Shown here in pieces: positions 51,156 through 59,630 of a DNA stretch of 64,000 nucleotides. Source of the stretch: Yeosuana sp043876835. GTDB lineage: Bacteria; Bacteroidota; Bacteroidia; Flavobacteriales; Flavobacteriaceae. Where the stretch lies: assembly GCF_043876835.1 (NCBI RefSeq), contig NZ_JBAWJZ010000011.1, forward strand, positions 42,570 through 106,569. Reading direction: 5' to 3'. Each line of letters starts with the position of its first letter. The stretch's first letter is position 1. A program made the translations under genes and the position numbers. Under the pieces are notes generated by a model. It was not told the origin of the DNA. It saw nothing but the letters and a program-made list of their open reading frames with translations, and did not search any database.

Positions 51156-52040
51156 ATGGAAAAAAGTAATAATGGAATGGGATTAAAGATTGCATTAGGA
51201 ATTGCATTAGTCCTTTTTTTAGGAACAGCATTTTATTCACTAAACCTTTACAAAAAAAGTAATGAGGATAAAAAAGAATTGACAGAGCAAAAACAATTAG
51301 TAATGAACGATTTAAACGCTATGGCAAAACAATATGATGATGCCATAAGTGAAAATACTGTTGCTAATAAAAATTTGATTGAAGCGAGAGAGCGTATTCA
51401 AGGTTTAATTGATTCTTTAAAAATTTCTGAAACAAATGTTAAAAGTTTATGGAGATACAAACAAAAATATGCTGCGCTTCAACAAGAAATGGATTTATTG
51501 TTAGCTGAAAATGACTCATTAAAAGTTCAAAATTCTTACTTAGCAACTTCTTTAGATAGTACAAGAGTGCGTTTAGAGGAAAGAACCATGTTTACAGATT
51601 CTTTATTAATACAAAACAATGCTTTGGCTGAAGTTATGGAAAACGCTGCTGTATTATCTGCAGTTGGTTTAAAAGGATTTGGTGTTATTGAAAGAACTTC
51701 AGGTAAATTAATTCCAACTGAAAGAGCAAGTCGTACTGATAAAATTAGAGTTTGTTTTACTGTTGCAAAAAACAAATTAGTGCAAAATGGTGATCAAGAA
51801 TTATACGTTCAAGTAATTGACCCTAAAAACAATACATTAGGGGCTAATGAGCAAGTTACCTTTGGTGATAAAACTTTAAACTATAGTATGATTAGTAAGT
51901 TTAATTATGAAAGTACAAGTCTTAATATATGTGAATTTGTCGCTTCAAAAGGTTCTAGTGATTTTGAAAGTGGACGTTATATAATCAACGTTTTTAATGA
52001 AAAAGATTTAGTAGCTACTTCTGAGTTTACTCTTAAGTAA
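51156..52040 (+). CDS. membrane-anchored coiled-coil protein, unknown function
   Basis: 294 residues. One helix at about residues 9-27 (LKIALGIALVLFLGTAFYSL) anchors a long coiled coil (about 30-150; KKELTEQKQLVMNDLNAMAKQ). A compact C-terminal domain (about 170-294) contains RASRTDKIRVCFTVAKNKLV and YVQVIDPKNNTLG. The C-terminal pattern recurs, from memory, in Bacteroidota proteins without assigned function. Placed between the two hut genes on the opposite strand. Confidence 0.72.
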   Translation: MEKSNNGMGLKIALGIALVLFLGTAFYSLNLYKKSNEDKKELTEQKQLVMNDLNAMAKQYDDAISENTVANKNLIEARERIQGLIDSLKISETNVKSLWRYKQKYAALQQEMDLLLAENDSLKVQNSYLATSLDSTRVRLEERTMFTDSLLIQNNALAEVMENAAVLSAVGLKGFGVIERTSGKLIPTERASRTDKIRVCFTVAKNKLVQNGDQELYVQVIDPKNNTLGANEQVTFGDKTLNYSMISKFNYESTSLNICEFVASKGSSDFESGRYIINVFNEKDLVATSEFTLK

Positions 52041-52062
52041 TAGAAACAAATAAAATAAAAAA

Positions 52063-52084
52063 GCCCGAAAAATTTCTTTCGGGC
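52063..52084. terminator. bidirectional terminator between the coiled-coil gene and hutI
   Basis: GCCCGAAA-AATTTC-TTTCGGGC with A-run on the left and T-run on the right, between two converging stops. Confidence 0.88.
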
Positions 52085-52101
52085 TTTTTTATATTTAGAA
52101 A

Positions 52102-53343
52102 TTAATAATTTATTAGTTTACCATTAATTATCACTTTATCTATATGATTATCTCCAAACGCATAAGGTAAATAATAGTAGCTTGGAATTTCTTTAGTTAT
52201 AATTAAATTAGCTTTTTTCCCAATAGTAATACTACCATAATCATCAGATATTCCCATGGCATATGCGCCATTTATGGTAGCAGCATTTATAGCTTCTTCA
52301 GGAGTTACTTTCATTTTTATACATGCTGTGCTTAACACAAAATTCATATTTCCACTTGGTGTTGAACCTGGATTATAGTCTGTAGCCAAAGCAAAAGGTA
52401 AACCAGCATCAATAAGTTTTCTAGCCGGAGTATAAGGAATACTTAAAAAATATGAACACGATGGCAAAGCAACTGGCATGCTAGAACTATTTTTTAAAGC
52501 AGTTATATCTTCATCATTAAGTACTTCCAAATGATCAACTGAAAGAGCATTATATTTTACTCCTAATGCTATACCACCAAAGGCATTAAATTGATTGACG
52601 TGTATTTTTGGTGTTAATCCATATTTATTACCGGCTTCAAGAATTTGTTCTGTATCTTCAATAGAAAAATATCCTTTTTCACAAAATACATCAATAAAAT
52701 CAGCTAATTTTTCAGATGAAATTTTTGGTAACATGTCATTGATAATTAAATCAATATAACCTTGTTTGTTGTTTTTAAATTCTAGAGGAACAGCGTGAGC
52801 GCCAAGAAACGTAGATTTAATGGCAATAGGGAAGTCTTTTTTAATCCTTTTTATAACACGAAGCATTTTTAATTCAGATGCTACACTCAATCCATAACCA
52901 GATTTTATTTCTAATGCACCGGTTCCAAGTTTAATAACTTCTTTTATTCTTTTAGCAGATTGTTCGTAAAGATCATCTTCACTTGTGTTTTGTAATGTTT
53001 TTGCCGAATTTATAATACCACCACCACGATTTGCTATTTCTTCATAAGTTAAACCATTTATCCTATCTACAAATTCTAATTCTCTATTTCCGGCATAAAC
53101 TATATGAGTATGTGAGTCGCACCAAGTTGGTAAAATTATTTTTCCAGTTGCATCAATGGTTTCATCAACGTTCATGTTTTTTAACTCACTCATACTTCCA
53201 AAGTCTGCAATTATATCATCTTTTATTAAAAGAAATGCATTTTTAATTGAAGGAAGTATACTCATTTCTTTTCCAGAAACTTTTAATATTTTAGAATTTC
53301 TAACTTGGAGTAATTCTTTTATGTTTATAATAAGTAAAGTCAT
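52102..53343 (-). CDS. hutI: imidazolonepropionase
   Basis: Third step of histidine degradation: opens imidazolone-propionate to formimidoylglutamate. 413 residues from ATG 53343; the longer frame to 53403 has no homology. Amidohydrolase metal site: CDSHTHIVYAG (HxH), GAHAVPLEF, IHVNQFNAFGG and ALATDYNPGS. Substrate of HutG upstream in the window is its product. Confidence 0.95.
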   Translation of the reverse strand: MTLLIINIKELLQVRNSKILKVSGKEMSILPSIKNAFLLIKDDIIADFGSMSELKNMNVDETIDATGKIILPTWCDSHTHIVYAGNRELEFVDRINGLTYEEIANRGGGIINSAKTLQNTSEDDLYEQSAKRIKEVIKLGTGALEIKSGYGLSVASELKMLRVIKRIKKDFPIAIKSTFLGAHAVPLEFKNNKQGYIDLIINDMLPKISSEKLADFIDVFCEKGYFSIEDTEQILEAGNKYGLTPKIHVNQFNAFGGIALGVKYNALSVDHLEVLNDEDITALKNSSSMPVALPSCSYFLSIPYTPARKLIDAGLPFALATDYNPGSTPSGNMNFVLSTACIKMKVTPEEAINAATINGAYAMGISDDYGSITIGKKANLIITKEIPSYYYLPYAFGDNHIDKVIINGKLINY

Positions 53344-53408
53344 AAAGTAAAAATAAGAGTAAATTATTAGAAAAGGCCTATTTTTTAATTGAAAAAAAAT
53401 CATAAAAC

Positions 53409-53422
53409 ATGATATAAATCAT
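53409..53422. promoter_or_regulatory. Fnr-type dyad between hutI and pta
   Basis: ATGAT-ATAA-ATCAT: perfect 5-base arms with a 4-base spacer, the geometry of Fnr boxes (TTGAT-N4-ATCAA). Lies 139 bases before the pta ATG and 66 before the hutI ATG. Confidence 0.38.
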
Positions 53423-53523
53423 TTTAAAATTAAAGAATTCAATTTCAAAAATAAGTATCAAAAAAACCTTTAAAACCCTTGCTTTTATTGGGTTTAAAAT
53501 TTATTTACATTAATTTTTTGAAG

Positions 53524-53531
53524 TACATTTG
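53524..53531 (+). promoter_or_regulatory. -7 box of the pta-ackA promoter
   Basis: TACATTTG followed by C, a full match to TAnnTTTG, 17 bases before the pta ATG. No TTG at the right distance. Confidence 0.6.
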
Positions 53532-53547
53532 CATAAAATTTAAATAC

Positions 53548-55641
53548 ATGAATAAGGCAATTTATATAGCAACTAGTGAGCCTAATAGTGGGAAGTCTAT
53601 AGTTGCTTTAGGGTTAATGAGAATGCTGTTAGGAAAAACTGCTAAAGTTGGATATTTCAGACCAATTATTGATGGAGATTCTGGACATAAAAAAGATAAT
53701 CATTTAAATACTATTCTTAAACATTTTGACTTAGACATTGATTATAAAGAAGGATTTGCTTTTACTAGAACTGATTTCATAAATAAAAGAAATGCAGGGA
53801 AAGAAGGTGAAATATTTGATACCATTATTGAAAAATATAAAGCTCTTGAAGATAAAAATGATTTTATGCTGGTTGAAGGAACTGATTTTTCAGGAGAAGG
53901 AACAGCAATAGAATTGGATGCTAATATATTAATTGCTAAAAACTTAGGAATCCCTGCAATTATAGTGTCAAGTGGTGTTGGTAAAACTTTAGATGAATTT
54001 ATAAACGGTTTGCATATTACATATGACTCTTTTACTGAAAAGGAAGTTAAAGTTTTGGCAGTAATTGCAAATAAGGTTCAAGAGGAAAATTTACAAATTG
54101 TAATTGATGGTATTGAACAAAATCTTCCAAAAGATGTTATTGTAAATGCTATTCCATTAATTCCAGCTTTAAAAAATCCTACTATTAAAGAAATTGCTAA
54201 GGCCATTGATGCCAAAATCCTTTTTGGAGGAGACTTTATAAATAATCAAACAAGTAGTTTTAAAGTAGGAGCAATGCAGTTGCGTAATTACTTAACTCAA
54301 TTAGAGCAAGACTGCTTAATTATTACTCCTGGTGATAGGGCAGATATCATTTTGGGTGCATTACAGGCAAATATTTCAAGTAATTACCCATCTATTTCAG
54401 GAATTGTATTAACAGGTGGTTTAATACCAGAAGAACCCATTGTGAAACTGATTGATGGTCTACAACAAATTGTACCCATTCTTTCTGTAAAATTTGGAAC
54501 TTTTGAAGTTGCAAATAAAATTGGAGCTGTACGTTCGCATATGTATGCAGATAATAAAGATAAGATTATAATTTCATTAAACACTTTTGATAAATATTGC
54601 AATGTTGATAAGCTTACTGATAAACTTATCACGTTTAAAAATAATGGTATTACTCCAAGAATGTTTCAATATAATCTATTAAAACGAGCTAAAACATCAA
54701 GAAAACATATTGTGTTACCAGAAGGCAGTGATGATAGAGTTATTGCTGCGGCAGCAAGGTTAGTTTTAATGGATATAGTTGATTTAACTATACTAGGAAG
54801 CAAAGAAAAGATAACAGAAGATCTAGTTAGATTAGGTTTAAAGTTAGATTTAAATAAAGTAAATATTATCAATCCATTAGATTCTGAATATTCCAAGGAT
54901 TTTGCTAATACCCTTTATGAATTAAGAAAAGATAAAGGTGTTACTATAGATATTGCAGAAGATTTAATGAATGATGTATCATATTTTGGCACTATGATGG
55001 TTTATAAAGGATTGGCTGACGGTATGGTATCTGGTGCTGCACATACAACTCAACACACAATAAAACCAGCATTGCAATTTGTAAAAATGAAACCGTCTGT
55101 ATCAGTAGTTTCATCGGTATTTTTTATGTGTTTAGAAGATCGAGTATCAGTTTTTGGAGATTGTGCTATTAATCCAAATCCTAATGCAGAACAGTTAGCC
55201 GAAATAGCAATTTCTTCTGCAGAATCAAGTTTGGCGTTTGGTATAGAACCGAGAATAGCTATGTTATCTTATTCATCCGGTTCTTCAGGAAAAGGAGAAG
55301 AAGTTGATAAAGTGAGAAAAGCTACAGAAATAGTAAAACAAAAAAGACCGGATTTAAAAATTGAAGGACCAATTCAATATGATGCGGCGGTAGATATTGG
55401 TGTTGGAAAAAGCAAAATGCCAAATTCAGAAGTTGCTGGTCAAGCTACTGTTTTAATTTTCCCCGATTTAAATACAGGAAATAATACTTATAAAGCAGTG
55501 CAAAGAGAAACAGGAGCGTTAGCCATTGGACCAATGCTGCAAGGATTAAACAAACCAGTTAACGATTTAAGTAGAGGTTGCACAGTGGATGATATTTTTA
55601 ATACTGTAATTATTACAGCCATTCAAGCACAAGGAATTTAA
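53548..55641 (+). CDS. pta: phosphate acetyltransferase, long form
   Basis: Interconverts acetyl-CoA and acetyl phosphate. 698 residues from ATG 53548; the in-frame lead to 53479 includes the promoter and is excluded. The N-terminal P-loop BioD-like domain (IATSEPNSGKS, residues 6-16) and a DRTGG-type middle region precede the catalytic PTA domain (about 370-690; LPEGSDDRVIAAAARL, MVYKGLADGMVSGAAHTTQHT). ackA follows two bases after the stop. Confidence 0.96.
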   Translation: MNKAIYIATSEPNSGKSIVALGLMRMLLGKTAKVGYFRPIIDGDSGHKKDNHLNTILKHFDLDIDYKEGFAFTRTDFINKRNAGKEGEIFDTIIEKYKALEDKNDFMLVEGTDFSGEGTAIELDANILIAKNLGIPAIIVSSGVGKTLDEFINGLHITYDSFTEKEVKVLAVIANKVQEENLQIVIDGIEQNLPKDVIVNAIPLIPALKNPTIKEIAKAIDAKILFGGDFINNQTSSFKVGAMQLRNYLTQLEQDCLIITPGDRADIILGALQANISSNYPSISGIVLTGGLIPEEPIVKLIDGLQQIVPILSVKFGTFEVANKIGAVRSHMYADNKDKIIISLNTFDKYCNVDKLTDKLITFKNNGITPRMFQYNLLKRAKTSRKHIVLPEGSDDRVIAAAARLVLMDIVDLTILGSKEKITEDLVRLGLKLDLNKVNIINPLDSEYSKDFANTLYELRKDKGVTIDIAEDLMNDVSYFGTMMVYKGLADGMVSGAAHTTQHTIKPALQFVKMKPSVSVVSSVFFMCLEDRVSVFGDCAINPNPNAEQLAEIAISSAESSLAFGIEPRIAMLSYSSGSSGKGEEVDKVRKATEIVKQKRPDLKIEGPIQYDAAVDIGVGKSKMPNSEVAGQATVLIFPDLNTGNNTYKAVQRETGALAIGPMLQGLNKPVNDLSRGCTVDDIFNTVIITAIQAQGI

Positions 55642-55643
55642 TT

Positions 55644-56837
55644 ATGAATATATTAGTTATAAACTCAGGAAGCTCTTCAATTAAGTATCAATTAATTCAA
55701 ATGCCAGAGGAAACTGTTGCTGCTAGCGGTTTGGTAGAACGTATAGGGTTAGATGGAGCATTAATTAGTTATAAATCAGGAGATTTTAAAATGACTAAAG
55801 AATCAGATATTCCCGATCATGAAACAGGATTATTGAAAATAACGTCATTTTTATTGGATAAAGAATTTGGAGTTATAAGTAATAAAGATAGTATTCATGT
55901 TGTAGGACATAGAGTTGTTCATGGAGGAAAATCATTTTCTGAAACCGTAGAAGTAACTTCAGAAGTCAAAGATAAAATAAGAAGTTTAATGCCATTGGCA
56001 CCTTTACATAACCCACACAACTTAAAAGGGATTGAAGTGGCAGAAAAAGTATTCCCAAAAGCAAAACAAGTTGCAGTATTTGACACAGCTTTTTTCCAAA
56101 CAATGCCACAAAAAGCCTATCAATACGCAATTCCAAAGGAATTTTTAGAAGAGCATGATATAAGAGCCTATGGATTTCATGGGACAAGTCATAAATATGT
56201 TTCTGAAAAATCCATTGAATTTTTAAAAGAGAGAAATTTTCCATATTCAAAAATTATAACAATCCATCTTGGAAATGGTTGTAGTATTACTGCAGTAAAA
56301 GATGGAAAAGCCATTGATCACTCTCTAGGTTTAGGGCCAGCTAATGGGCTTATTATGGGTACACGTGCTGGAGATATTGATCAATCTGTAATTTTTTATT
56401 TAATAGATAAGTTAGGGTATTCAGTTCAAGAAGTCAATGATATTTTACTTAAAAAGAGCGGTATGCTTGGACTTACTGGTTATAGCGATATGCGTGATAT
56501 TGAAGCAAAATCTGCTGAAGGAGATGAATATTGCAGATTAGCTTTGTATATGAACGCGTATAGAATTAAAAAGTATATAGGTTCATATATTGCGGCAATG
56601 AACGGTATTGATGCAATTGTTTTTACAGCTGGAATAGGAGAGAATAGTAGTGTTATTCGTAAAATAGTATGTGAAGACATGGAATTTTTAGGATTGCACT
56701 TGGATCACAGAAAAAATGATGTTAGAGGAAATATTATAAGAGCTATTAATGTCCCTGAGTCAACTGTTAAAATATTGGTTACACCAACAAATGAAGAACT
56801 TGAAATTGCAAATCAATCTTATCTATTGATAAGTTAA
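55644..56837 (+). CDS. ackA: acetate kinase
   Basis: Makes acetate and ATP from acetyl phosphate. 397 residues, normal length. Acetate and sugar kinase features: INSGSSSIKYQ (residues 5-15), GHRVVHGGKSF (88-98), FHGTSHKYV (about 178-186), IHLGNGCSITAV, and TAGIGENSSVIR. Second gene of the pta-ackA unit. Confidence 0.97.
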   Translation: MNILVINSGSSSIKYQLIQMPEETVAASGLVERIGLDGALISYKSGDFKMTKESDIPDHETGLLKITSFLLDKEFGVISNKDSIHVVGHRVVHGGKSFSETVEVTSEVKDKIRSLMPLAPLHNPHNLKGIEVAEKVFPKAKQVAVFDTAFFQTMPQKAYQYAIPKEFLEEHDIRAYGFHGTSHKYVSEKSIEFLKERNFPYSKIITIHLGNGCSITAVKDGKAIDHSLGLGPANGLIMGTRAGDIDQSVIFYLIDKLGYSVQEVNDILLKKSGMLGLTGYSDMRDIEAKSAEGDEYCRLALYMNAYRIKKYIGSYIAAMNGIDAIVFTAGIGENSSVIRKIVCEDMEFLGLHLDHRKNDVRGNIIRAINVPESTVKILVTPTNEELEIANQSYLLIS

Positions 56838-56922
56838 AATTTAAGTCATTAATTTTTAATTGTTATAAATTTGATGTAAATTTAGACATCCTTCGTAATT
56901 GCTAAAATTTATATAAGAATAG

Positions 56923-57501
56923 TTGAATCCAAATTTTGCATATATAAATTCGTTTATAAATGTATCACATGAATCTTTTGAAAAACTTCAAAAGATTTCC
57001 TCATTTAAAATAATTGAAGCAAATAAACCAATTGCTAAAGCAGGCGATAAAACATCAAAAATTTATATGCTTGTTTCTGGTTTAATGCGTGTATTTTTAA
57101 GTAGTGAATGTGGAAAAGAATTTAACAAGAATTTTTTTATGCCACAGAGCTTTGTAGGCTCTTTTACTTCTTTAATTAAAAATGAGCCATCAAAATTGAC
57201 CTATGAAACATTAACTGAGTGTAAAGTTTATGAAATTGATTTTAATAAATTAGTTAATCTTTGTAAGCAAGATATTGCTATAAGTAATTTGTATAATAAG
57301 ATTGTTGAACATATTTTTATTAAATATGAAGAGCGTCAGCTAGAATTGATATCAATGGATTCTAAACAACGTTATTTAGAACTTAGAAAGCGAATTCCAG
57401 ATATTGATGCATTAATTCCTCAATACCATATTGCCTCATATTTAAGTGTTACGCCAGTGCAATTAAGCCGTATAAGAAAAAAATTAAACTTAAACCATTA
57501 A
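56923..57501 (+). CDS. Crp/Fnr family transcriptional regulator
   Basis: 192 residues. The N-terminal cyclic-nucleotide-binding-type beta roll (about 10-120; KAGDKTSKIYMLVSGLMRVF) is followed by a short helix-turn-helix (IASYLSVTPVQLSRIRKKL). No Fnr-type Cys cluster, and the Arg-Ala ligand motif of Crp is absent, so the signal is unknown. The start must be TTG at 56923, since a TAG precedes it directly and later Mets would cut the beta roll. Its place after pta-ackA suggests control of fermentation or acetate genes. Confidence 0.85.
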   Translation: MNPNFAYINSFINVSHESFEKLQKISSFKIIEANKPIAKAGDKTSKIYMLVSGLMRVFLSSECGKEFNKNFFMPQSFVGSFTSLIKNEPSKLTYETLTECKVYEIDFNKLVNLCKQDIAISNLYNKIVEHIFIKYEERQLELISMDSKQRYLELRKRIPDIDALIPQYHIASYLSVTPVQLSRIRKKLNLNH

Positions 57502-57591
57502 CATATGTTAATGAAAACTTATTTTTTTTATGATACATTTATAATCTATTCTTTATAAATTTACGAGAATCGTTAACTAACCAACCAGCCT

Positions 57592-57625
57592 AAAAAAAAA
57601 CAGGTAATTAAATTACCTGTTTTTT
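57592..57625. terminator. bidirectional terminator between the Crp-type gene and the T9SS operon
   Basis: CAGGTAATT-A-AATTACCTG with nine A upstream and six T downstream, between converging stops. Confidence 0.88.
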
Positions 57626-57651
57626 CATATAAATTATTAAGCTTAACTTTT

Positions 57652-59577
57652 CTATTCCATTTTTATAATAATAAACTCTGTACGTCTATTTAATTGATGG
57701 TCTTTTTCATCACAGTTAATACTTCCATCACAACCATTAATTAATCTACTTTCTCCAAATCCTTCATATTTAGTAATTCTAGAGACATCTATTCCCTTTG
57801 AAATTATATAGTCGTAAGTAGATTTTGCTCTAGATTGAGATAGCCAGTCATTAAATGCTGCAGTTCCTCTAGAATCTGTATGAGATTCTAATCTAACCAT
57901 CATATTAGGATAGTCATTTTGCATCATATTAACTATTTTATCTAATTCAATTGAAGCATCTTGTCTAATATTATATTTTTCAAAATCAAAATAAATAGTA
58001 TTCAATTCAGCTAAAACTTTAACATCTTGAACAGGTTTTAATGATAAATTTACTTCTATACTAGTTGTAGTTTTATCAATTTTTCTTGATGTAAATACTT
58101 TTGAATCATCAACATATTTAACCTGACTACTAACTATTTTATATTCTGCATCTCTATCAATATTTATCTCATAATAACCGTTTTTGTCTGTTTGCATGTA
58201 AGCTATTTGGTTATTGTTACTATCAAATAAAGTAATAATTGCATTTTCGATAGGTTTGTTGTTTATGGCATCAGTAACAATTCCTTCAACTTTAAGCGGT
58301 AAAATTCTATTATAGGCATAAATATCATCACTACCTACACCACCTTCTCTGTTTGAGGCAAAGTAACCTTTAGTACCATCAGAACTCATAAAAAATGAAA
58401 AATCATCTTTACTAGAGTTAACTGGGACTCCAAGATTTATAATATCAATAATATCATTATTTTTATTAGTAGAAGTTGCAAAAATATCTAATAATCCTAA
58501 TCCTTGATGTCCATTTGAAGAAAAGAAAAGTATGTCTTCATTGTTTACAAAAGGGAAAACTTCATTCTTACTTGTATTTACAATATTTCCTAAATTTTGT
58601 GGTATACCAAATGAGCCATCACTTTTAATCTCTACATAATAAATGTCTGATCCACCAAATCCTCCTGGCATATCGGAAGCAAAAAATAATTTAGTGTTAT
58701 CACTATTTAATGATGGATGGCCTGTTGAATATTCATTACTATTAAAAGAAAGTTCTTCTACATTAGTCCATTTATCTTCTTTTAAGGTAGCCTTATAAAT
58801 TTTTAAATTACTTATTCCAGCTTTGTCTTTAGCCAATCCATTTCTATCATAATTATTTCTAGAAAAATACATGGTTTTTCCATCATTACTTATAGTTAAT
58901 GGTCCATCATGATATACAGAGTTTACTTCACCTTTAAGTTTAGATTTGTTATCAACTACATCATTGGTATTACCTTTTTCCTTTACATAGATATCTAAAA
59001 AAGGTTCTTTATTCCAACCATAAATATGTTTTGAAGAAACACCTTCATCTCTTGATGATGTGAAATAAGTATTTCCATCGTGGTCATAGGCACCAAAGTC
59101 ACTATATTTTGAATTGAATTTTACTTCTTCTAAAAAATATTGTTTTTTTGCATTAAAGATTGATGTTATAAAATCTGCATCTTTTGAAATTTTACTGTCG
59201 TCAATATTTCCTCCAGCATCTTTATATTTTTTTAACCAAATTCTAGAACCTTCGTAATCTTTTATACCTCTTAATGCTTGTGCATATTTATAATAATATT
59301 CAATTGGCACATTATCTTGTTCAGTTGCTTTTTTATAATAAACTACAGCACTATCTGGATTTCTCATATAGGCGTAACAATCGGCAAGCTGTCTTACAGC
59401 ATAATCTGCATTAAAATTTTTATCAATTAAGTTTTTATAAACTTCAGATGCATTTACAAAAGAAAACTTATTAAATAGATTGTCTGCTTTTTTTTGCTGC
59501 CCGTATTGTGCAAACACAGTAACGTTTATTAGCAAAACGAAATAAATTAATATGTGTTTTATTGAATTCATATTCAT
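57652..59577 (-). CDS. PorE-like OmpA family protein, copy B
   Basis: 641 residues with a signal peptide (ending VFAQ). Domain order: TPR-like helices (about 25-130), PD40/WD40-type beta-propeller repeats (about 165-420; LFFASDMPGGFGGSDIYYVE), a carboxypeptidase-regulatory-like domain (about 430-500; VEGIVTDAINNKPIENAIITL), and an OmpA domain (about 530-640; YFDFEKYNIRQDASIEL, SHTDSRGTAAFNDW). PorE of Porphyromonas has this order and anchors the type IX secretion machine to peptidoglycan. Last gene of the operon. Paralogue of the next gene. Confidence 0.9.
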   Translation of the reverse strand: MNMNSIKHILIYFVLLINVTVFAQYGQQKKADNLFNKFSFVNASEVYKNLIDKNFNADYAVRQLADCYAYMRNPDSAVVYYKKATEQDNVPIEYYYKYAQALRGIKDYEGSRIWLKKYKDAGGNIDDSKISKDADFITSIFNAKKQYFLEEVKFNSKYSDFGAYDHDGNTYFTSSRDEGVSSKHIYGWNKEPFLDIYVKEKGNTNDVVDNKSKLKGEVNSVYHDGPLTISNDGKTMYFSRNNYDRNGLAKDKAGISNLKIYKATLKEDKWTNVEELSFNSNEYSTGHPSLNSDNTKLFFASDMPGGFGGSDIYYVEIKSDGSFGIPQNLGNIVNTSKNEVFPFVNNEDILFFSSNGHQGLGLLDIFATSTNKNNDIIDIINLGVPVNSSKDDFSFFMSSDGTKGYFASNREGGVGSDDIYAYNRILPLKVEGIVTDAINNKPIENAIITLFDSNNNQIAYMQTDKNGYYEINIDRDAEYKIVSSQVKYVDDSKVFTSRKIDKTTTSIEVNLSLKPVQDVKVLAELNTIYFDFEKYNIRQDASIELDKIVNMMQNDYPNMMVRLESHTDSRGTAAFNDWLSQSRAKSTYDYIISKGIDVSRITKYEGFGESRLINGCDGSINCDEKDHQLNRRTEFIIIKME

Positions 59578-59630
59578 TAGTTTAAATTAAATCTACTAAA
59601 GCCTATTAAAAAGTTCACTTAACTTAATGG

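Noticed and set aside
53473..53495. AAACCC/GGGTTT hairpin upstream of pta
   Set aside because: It lies upstream of the predicted transcription start of pta and in front of hutI's promoter, with no T-run; only six base pairs.
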